Shown piece after piece: positions 57,136 through 64,000 of a DNA stretch of 64,000 bases. The notes beneath the pieces were generated by a model. That model saw only the letters and a program-made list of their open reading frames with translations. It was not told the DNA's origin and made no database searches. Where the stretch lies: the NCBI GenBank assembly GCA_003117195.1, contig BDSI01000012.1:1443928-1507927 (forward strand). The letters run 5' to 3'. Positions within the stretch are counted from its first letter, which is position 1; each line of letters starts with the position of its first letter. This DNA is from Eudorina sp. 2006-703-Eu-15. Lineage: Eukaryota > Chlorophyta > Chlorophyceae > Chlamydomonadales > Volvocaceae. Made by a program: the position numbers and the translations under genes.

Positions 57136-57915
57136 CGGGGGGGGAACGACTGGTGGACGTGGCGTTAGCACGGGAGCCGGGGTATTGTTTGGCGAGGTGT
57201 GGTTTGTTTGAGCGAAACCACAGCAGCGAGGTGTATGGTGTGAGCGCGCGTGCTCGGCTGGTGGTTGTGACGTCGGCGGGGTTGCCTGTTGTGGCGACGG
57301 AGGGTCTCTGATGGGGTGTAGGCCATAGAGGTAGGCCGAGGTCTGTTGGCAGGCAATTGAGGAGGGAGAAGGGGAACGCGGCGGCGGCTGTGCCGGGATT
57401 TGAGTGCGCGAGGGAGTGGTGCGCGTTCGTTGTGCAGGCCTGACACGCTGTTGTTGGGCTCAGAGGCTTGCGGGTAGTGCAGTTAGGGTTGCGCAGAATG
57501 ACCCGGTGGATGGAATCACTGCGGCGTGGGCGAGAGAGCTTTGTCGCCGGTGGGGTCCCTGAGCGGCGCGAATGAAATTGTGAGCGGTACCTTGCCGCTT
57601 CAGACGAATGCCGTTGAGGGTTGCAGTTGCCGCAAGGACGCATGCGTGCGAGGCGGTGTACAGGATGGGTTGAAGAATGCGCAGGGCACGCATGCAGACG
57701 GCCTGCAGCGCACGGCAAACATTGATCTGTAGCATTACGTCAATAGCTTTTGTATGCAGCCTATTGCGCTCCACGCCTGCCAACCGCAGTGTCGTACCTT
57801 CGTAATGCTGAAGTCCAATCATGAGTCATCCATCGATTCAGGCAGTTTGCTGTTAAGACAATTATTACTTGTCATTTAATTAATATATGGAAAGTTTAAT
57901 TCAGGCCTGGATCAG
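57136..57915. other. Tandem spacer: carboxypeptidase 3' UTR and promoter of the Gemin5-like gene
   Basis: 780 bp without a supported gene. GC falls sharply in the last 100 bp before 57916, as expected of a promoter. No TGTAA was found for the upstream gene. Confidence 0.5.
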
Positions 57916-60900
57916 ATGACAACGTCCGCTTCGGCGCTCGCAGCCCATCTGATCCTGACAGGCCACAGACATGCGGCCTGGGATTTGGTGATCAAAGAGG
58001 ATTGCTGGAACTCTCAACTTGCAGCAGCTGCGCCGAGTCAAGGTCTGTGCCGAGTCCAGTCGTTTACCTTTGCGACCTTTCCAACCGAATAAGGAGATGG
58101 CATTTTCTTTCATCGATCAATCCTGCCATGCCTCCCTCACTCCATGATCCTGACCGCGTGCGTCTTGGCGGGCGCATGCACCTCGATCGTGTCAGGGCTC
58201 TTGGGTGCACCTTGGCAACACTTCCGTTTCGCTTGCCTACGCATCTGTCTGCAATCCCAGGATATGAGACCTGGGCTAGTGCCATGCGGGCGAGGGCCAC
58301 CCGGCTGGCAGCAGCCGGCCACGTGCATTGGTCCGCCTGTCATCTGCTGGCGATTGGCGACCTGTGGGCGGCCGTGCAGCTGTACATGTGAGAAAGCTAT
58401 CGCCCTAAGGACCTGACACCGCTGAGTGTAGAGTCCGCCACGTCCCGCGAGGCCTCACACATCTTGATGTGGTGGTAACTTCAAGGGGGGGTAGGCAGCG
58501 TTCCGAAGGACGTCGTGATCGTGTGTCGTTCATCCGTCACCTACGGCCCTGCTTTGTCCCTCGCCACAGACGCCAAGGACTGCATCGTGACGCCCTGGCG
58601 CTGGCCCGCTGCCGCCTCCATCCCACCGACCCCGCCTTCGCACGCCTGCTGGAGCAGCTGCTACTGCTGCAGCAGCAACAACCGCAGCAGCAGCTGCTGC
58701 GGCAGTCTGAGGCAGTACAACAACCGCAGCAGCGGCCCACCTCACCGCCCGAGCAGGAAGAGCAGCTGTCAGTGCCGGCGCCCGCAGAGGTGCCGTGTCT
58801 CAGAACGGCGCCGCTCCGTGAAGGAGGTCGCCCGGGCGGGTCGGCGTCCACAGCTGATCGGGCACCGGGTTGCGGTACGGCTGACCCATCGGCGCCTGCT
58901 GCGGGTGAGGTAGTGGCGGCGTCGCTGGAGTCCACGACAGCATCCGGGCTGGCGGAGCGGCCCCCGCGCATGAGCCCATCGGAGGGCTCCGTCCCCGCGG
59001 CTGACAGCGGTCGGCATGTCGGCCGCCGACCAGTCGACTCCACCGCCGCCACAGCATTGCGCCCCGCCTCCTCCCTGTCGGCAGGAGCTGCGCCGCAGGC
59101 CGCACCGCAGGGCGAGGCAGCACAAGCGGCGGAGGCCGATCCCGGTATGTCGTCGTCGGTGGCGGCGGTGGCGGCGGCGGCGGCGGCCAGCGTAGTCGAT
59201 GCCGAGGCGCCACCGCCGCCTGCCCCGGTGGCAACGGACGCAACGACGCACCGCATCGACAGCACCACCGCCGCCTCCGCCTCGTCCGGCCGGGCGGCGC
59301 CTGCACCCACCGCCGCCACCACCGCCACCGCTGCGCCGCCGCCGCCGCCGTGTCGCCCGGTACCGCCCGAGGCCCTGGCACTCCAGGCGCTGCTGGCGGC
59401 GAAGCCGCTGCTGGCGGCGCGGGCGCTGCGAGACGCCGGCTCGTGCTCCGCGCTCTCCACCGCATCGCTGCTGTGCGCGCAGGTAGCGCGCTCGGCGGCG
59501 GCCGCCGCCGGCGGAGACGAAGACGGCGGCGGCGGCGGCGACCCCTCGGCACCCGAGGTAGAAGACCCATGGGACGGTGAGAACCATGGGACCCTAGAGC
59601 GCCTGGGTCGGGACTGTGCTGTCGATGCCCTGTCGGCTTTCTTCCGCGAGGCGCAGTCGGGAGTGGTCGCGGCCGCCAGTGGCGGCACACGCGCCGACAT
59701 GGCGACGGCGGCGGCCGCGGCGGCGACGTCTTGCGGTCAAGTCCAGTCCGCCGCAGCGGCGTGGGGCGGCGCTGCGCTGGCGGGCTGCCACTGCGTGGCA
59801 GCGCTCCTGGGTTGGAGCTTGCGAGAGGTGCTGCTGGAGCGGCCCTCGGACTGGCCAGCTGGCGGTGACGTCAGCGACGACGGCGGCGATGGTTGTGGTG
59901 GACTTGGCAGCGGCAGCACCGGCGGCGCCTGTGCCCGGGAAGAGGCGGGCGTTGCCGCCCCGACGGAGGCTGCCGCCGCGGCGGAGGCGTCCGGAACGGG
60001 TCTCGACGGGGCCGTCAGCGTTAGCGGCGATTGCACGGCGGGAAGCAGCGTGGCTTCGAATCGGAACCCGGACCCGGATCCAGGTGCGGGTACGAGATTG
60101 GCGGACCCCGGTGCGCAGGGTGGCGGGCAGCACACGGACGACAGCGACGAAGACGACCAGTTGGCATGGACGGCCGTCAATGCCGTGTACTTGGGCCGCA
60201 CGCCGTGGGATGGTGGCGGTCACGGCGGCGGCGGCGGCGGCGGGCCGGGCTCCGGCCGACGCAAGGTGGCTCCTGCCCGGCGGTCGCGGCCGCTGGCGGC
60301 CTCGGGAGCTGCGGGGGGTCCGCAGGCCGTTGGGCTCCCAGCAGCTGACGTGTCGGCAGGGGACGTGTCGATGCCGCAAAGTCGGTCTGATAGCAGGGCT
60401 GATGCCGTACGAGCTGGACAGGTCAGCCAGGTCCCGGGGGAACCAGGCAAGCAGGGCGGTGCGGAGGCCGCCGTGCGGAGCGTGCTGTGGTCTCGCCGGG
60501 AGGGAGCAGCACCCCTGGCGTCGGAGGTGGCGGCGGCGGCGGCCGCCATGTGGCCGGCGGCGTGCGCCGCCTGCGGCGTCGACGCGGCTGAAGCGGCCGT
60601 ACCACCGGAGGTGCAGGCGACGATGCAGGCGGCGGCGGCGAGGGCGGCGACGGCGGTGGTGGTGCCTGCCGACGGCGTCAGAACGCACAACGCCACAACC
60701 GTCCCTGACATGGCGAGCAGCCGGGGCAGCAGTACTGCGGGCGGCATCCTCGGACCTTCCCACCGAGAGCGATCCGCAATTATGGAGGCGACCGTGGCGC
60801 TGCAAATGGCGGCCTGCGGCCTCGTTGCCGCGGTCGCGAGCGCAGCCACCGCGGCGGCGGCGGCTTCTTCGGGCAGCAGCGCTCCGGACGCGGCGGGCGA

Positions 60901-61720
60901 GGTGCTGGCGGCGGCGGCCCGTCGGTGCGCCGCCCTGCTGCCGCCACTGCCCCCAGCGCCGCCGCCGACCGTGGCGGGGCGGCCGCCGGCACGTCCGACC
61001 CAAGCAGCGGCTGCGGGCCATCGGGGTGCGCGGGGCCCGGGCGCTGTGACGTCCGCAGATGGGGTGGGTGCCCATCCGGGCAGAGCACCCCGACGGAAAG
61101 CAGCCGCGGCAGTAGCAGCGCCGGCGGCGGCGGCGGCGGCGACTGTTGCAGCCACAGCAGGAGCTGCAGTTGGGCCCGATGAGGGCGACCCCGGGGGCCC
61201 CTCCTCGGCCCTACATGTGCTCTATGTGCTGCAGCGACAGGACGAAGAGGTGGCGGCGCAGGGCGGCGGTGGTCAGGAGGCGGCACCAGGGCCCCCGGAG
61301 GCGGCAGCGGAAGGCGGCGTCATTGCTGCTAGGGTTGTGGCCGCGGCCAGGGATTCGGACGACAAGGGTGTCGGCCCCGCGCCCGCCCCCGCTGCCGCCG
61401 TCCCCGCGGCTGGCGGCTGCAGCACCGGCGCAGATTTGGCCGCGGCGGGGGCGACAGTGGCGCCGGCGGCGGCGCCTGCCGCTGGGGTTGCGCGGGCGGA
61501 GGCGCAGCCTGCCTGCAGCCGTGGTGGCAGTACAGCAGGGATGGCCACGTCCGCTGCTGGTTTGCGCTACAGCCGATCGGAGCTGCTACAGCTGCGGCGG
61601 CGTGTGCTGGGGCTGGCGCTGTGCGGAGGGCGGGGCCCTGCGGACCGGGAGGACGCGGAGCGGCTGCGGACAGATGTACCGGCGGACCTGCTCCGCGACA
61701 TGGGCAGCGCGGGGTCTTGA
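57916..61720 (+). CDS. Gemin5-like protein: helical-repeat region only, with long Ala-rich tail
   Basis: Exons 57916-58042, 58261-58387, 58570-61720; 1134 residues. Gemin5 is the RNA-binding subunit of the SMN complex; it recognises snRNAs and also binds eIF4E and ribosomes. Its middle part is a TPR-like dimerisation domain. The first 120 residues here align with that part: HAAWDLVIKEDCWNSQLAAA, APSQGYETWASAMRARATRL, HLLAIGDLWAAVQLY, and LHRDALALARCRLHPTDPAF. These correspond to human APVAGYHVWLWAVEAF, SIHKVYEAVELL and YREAIALAKARLRPEDP. The exon joins reproduce the human spacing. No WD40 repeats precede it: the upstream gene ends 780 bp away and the ATG is in AT-rich DNA. The remaining 1000 residues are Ala, Gly and Pro-rich with an acidic patch (DDSDEDDQLAWTAVNAVYLG). 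Near the end, YSRSELL (Tyr1085) fits the eIF4E-binding pattern. The third exon is taken as uninterrupted; hidden introns in the low-complexity part are possible. Confidence 0.78.
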
Positions 61721-64000
61721 GGGCACCGTGGGGCCCCCTCCGCCCTCGATGGGGAGCAGGAGGATGATGGGTGTTGAGTGGTGGTGGTGGTTGAAATCCG
61801 CCGCGCAGGTCTCTGTTGGGTTTGGTGTGTTGTGCTGAGGCCGCCACCGTTGGGCAACCCCTGACCTGCGGGCTTCCAAAGGCAGGTGCTGCCGGTGCCA
61901 CTCATGATCCCCTCTTCCCCTGCGCTGCTCTGCCCTGGCTTTGCGGTGCGTGGCGCTTGGCTGCCAGCTGACATGTTGAGGACGCGAGGTGCAGTCGGGA
62001 GGTGCCGCGTCACATTACCAGTAGCGCACGTGTGGGACGATACGAAGGAACGGGGGCCCCCTAGCCCCTAGCTTGCAAAGAGGCCCGGCCCGTAAGCAAT
62101 GGTCATCAGAACTTGCAAGCTTACGCCATCCACAGTCGGCCGTCCCGCAGAACTCCTCGGGGTTGTCTCGTTTGATCTCTTGCTTTCTTCGGTCTCGGAC
62201 GCCTATAAATGAGTGTCGAGCTGTCAAAGCATGGCCGCTGCGGAACGCAACCCCCGGTTGATGGTATAGGGAAGAGCCCGTGCCCGGTGTAAGGCCGCTG
62301 CTACTGCCTCCTCTACCAGCAGCAGCTGTCGTAGAAAGGGCGATGGGGGACTGGTTCTTACATGTCCGAGGTGTTCAAGCGAGGCGGCGGGAAGACTGCG
62401 ATGATGAATGCACGGCAAAAAGGACGTCTGCACCACATCAACTGCCTCTCCTGGCTCGTACGAAATACTGTACGAAGTAACACGGCATCATCATCCGACA
62501 TCATCTGTAAAAACACTGTTCTGTGATCGTCACAAACAGCAGCATTCTTCAAAAAAATTCAAATTTATGCCTGCGCGTCAACTGCGAGTACGGAAGCGCG
62601 CGCACGTCTCACCGTCCCATGCCATCCTGTGTTCTTGTTGTCCTCTTCACAGTCCGATTCCACCGTGTAAAAAGCCCGGTCCGAGCAGGACGCTAAGACC
62701 ATCAAAAGGCAAGGCCGAGCTGCACCAGGAACAACACAGAACCGATAAACTGAACAAAAGCACACACGAATTCGGCAGTACACAACGGCGCACTGCGGTA
62801 GGCCCGCGATCTTGTTTCAACCGCCCTGAGAAACCAGCGTCGTCCGTCATGCTCTGTCATCAGTTGTCAAAATCGTCATCGGCGTTGCGTACGTCAATTT
62901 GCAGCGTCCGTCATGTCAAATGTGTCGCAGCATCTGGGAGCACAATCCGTCATGGAGTGTCAACAGTGTCACAACCAGCGTGTTCCGCTCGAGTCGCGGC
63001 CGGGCGCCCTGCAGCGTCTTGCCACCCATCCTGCTGGTCTTGTCCACCAGAAATTCCAGCTGCCACCGCTGCAGCGGAACGTCAAGGAAAGGCCCCAACA
63101 CTGCACACCCGGAGGCGCGTCTTCGGCGCCCCTCACAGTCAAACGCTTCTTTCTCCGCCGGTCGATCGAGTCGCAGGTCGAGCGATCAGGGCGACGACAG
63201 CAACAGACAGCGCGCGCTGCGCCGTACCGCCGCCGACACAAAGATGCCACCACCAACCACAGCAACAAAACCGCATGCAGCTTCTCCACAAACATACGCG
63301 CGTTGTGGGTCAAAAGCCGCGGTGCGCCTGCATGCACAAAAGCGCTCTACACACGCCGCGCGAACAGCCCCTGCCCATAGTTCCGTGTCCAAATTAGGCA
63401 CCAACTCAGAAGAGTGCGCGCGCCAAGCCGCCCGGTGAACGACTAATTGCAGCATTACACGACAATCAGACGACCACGCCACGTTGACCGCATGCAGTGC
63501 GCAGCGCCGTACAAGCGGTTCGTGTGTTGTGTGTGGGTGTGTGATCAACATCACGGAAACATACGGACGTGGTCGATACGGTGGCTTGGACAACGAAGCG
63601 AAGGCACATTCTGAAGAGCGCACGCGTGTTGGAGAACTGAATCGGCCGACGATCAGGACATCGCCCTCAACCCCCTGCCGCGGACACACGCCCTGCTCTG
63701 GACTGGGCATTTGTCCAGCTCTCAATACCCTGTACTCCACTACAAAGATGCACTACACCAGACACCAGACAAGTTCCGACATTGCAACACTTCATGTGGC
63801 TCAGTGAACACGTCTTCTGTGACGCCTGCAGTTGCAAAAGCAAATCCCCCTGCAAGGAAACATTTGAGGTGCATCCGGGCCACACCGGATGCGGACATCC
63901 CTGCTAAGAAGCTACTGGGCACCTACCTGCGACACGTTCGAAACACCCGCCCTAGACTAACGCCTACGACTACCAGCTTGGTTTCTATAAGAGACCCGTT
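61721..64000. other. No gene recognised; 3' UTR of the Gemin5-like gene and flanking DNA
   Basis: TGTAA motifs at 62288-62292, about 62507 and about 62665 could end the upstream transcript. The frames beyond 62400 are Ser/Thr/Arg-rich and overlap on three frames without family similarity. A gene entering from the right cannot be excluded. Confidence 0.55.
62288..62292 (+). terminator. Possible poly(A) signal of the Gemin5-like gene (TGTAA)
   Basis: First plus-strand TGTAA after the stop codon at 61720, giving a 3' UTR of about 570 bp. Confidence 0.4.

Noticed and set aside
57110..57822. Minus-strand frames downstream of the carboxypeptidase
   Set aside because: They overlap the end and 3' UTR of a well-supported plus-strand gene and show no domain.
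62408..63438. Overlapping 329- and 179-codon plus-strand frames
   Set aside because: Three frames are open together, the composition is typical of non-coding GC-moderate DNA, and no splice or family support was found.

Overview
This window looks like nuclear DNA of a volvocine/chlamydomonadalean green alga. The genes are GC-rich and densely split, with almost all introns GT-AG. TGTAA motifs sit where this lineage places poly(A) signals, start contexts resemble the algal AAAATGGC consensus, and coding regions carry long Ala, Gln and Gly runs. The gene content is that of a ciliated, plastid-bearing eukaryote: an intraflagellar transport subunit, a tubulin-type deglutamylase, a plastid-type tRNA lysidine synthase and plant-type phosphatase and transporter families. 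Gene models below were built by joining exons whose splice phases agree and whose joined protein matches the family. No transcript data were available.

Layout. 1-1171 (-): N-terminal part of an unknown Pro/Gln-rich protein, running off the left edge. 1602-4771 (+): NAA60-type N-terminal acetyltransferase with a long Gln/His-rich tail. 6950-10471 (-): tyrosine/tryptophan-permease-family transporter with an Ala-rich insertion. 10472-13456: gene-poor, with a degenerate tRNA-like sequence. 13457-16895 (-): stand-alone DUF89 metal-dependent phosphatase like the one fused to plant pantothenate kinase. 17165-17536 (-): small one-pass membrane protein of unknown role, divergent from 17760-19503 (+), a pseudo-response regulator of the APRR2 type without a recognisable GARP DNA-binding domain. 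19504-23204: gene-poor convergent interval. 23205-28226 (-): unidentified coiled-coil protein. 29164-39651 (-): complete IFT144/WDR19 in 24 exons. 40926-43550 (-): tRNA(Ile)-lysidine synthase. 45686-57135 (+): cytosolic carboxypeptidase (M14D, AGBL2/3-like) in 16 exons. 57916-61720 (+): protein carrying only the helical-repeat region of Gemin5 plus a long Ala-rich tail. 61721-64000: no gene recognised.

How the genes relate. IFT144 (IFT-A, retrograde ciliary transport and membrane-protein entry) and the carboxypeptidase (removal of tubulin glutamates) act on the same organelle. The coiled-coil gene next to IFT144 is a reasonable ciliary candidate by position only. The others are housekeeping: plastid tRNA modification, phosphometabolite repair, aromatic amino acid transport, N-terminal acetylation.

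The most unusual items are: a short motif scattered through the carboxypeptidase introns in both orientations; a 425-bp G-rich array in the same gene; apparent GC-AG introns in three of the first four multi-exon genes; a Gemin5 homologue without WD40 repeats that ends in an eIF4E-binding-like motif; and an APRR2-like regulator that keeps an aspartate at the phospho-site but lacks its DNA-binding domain.
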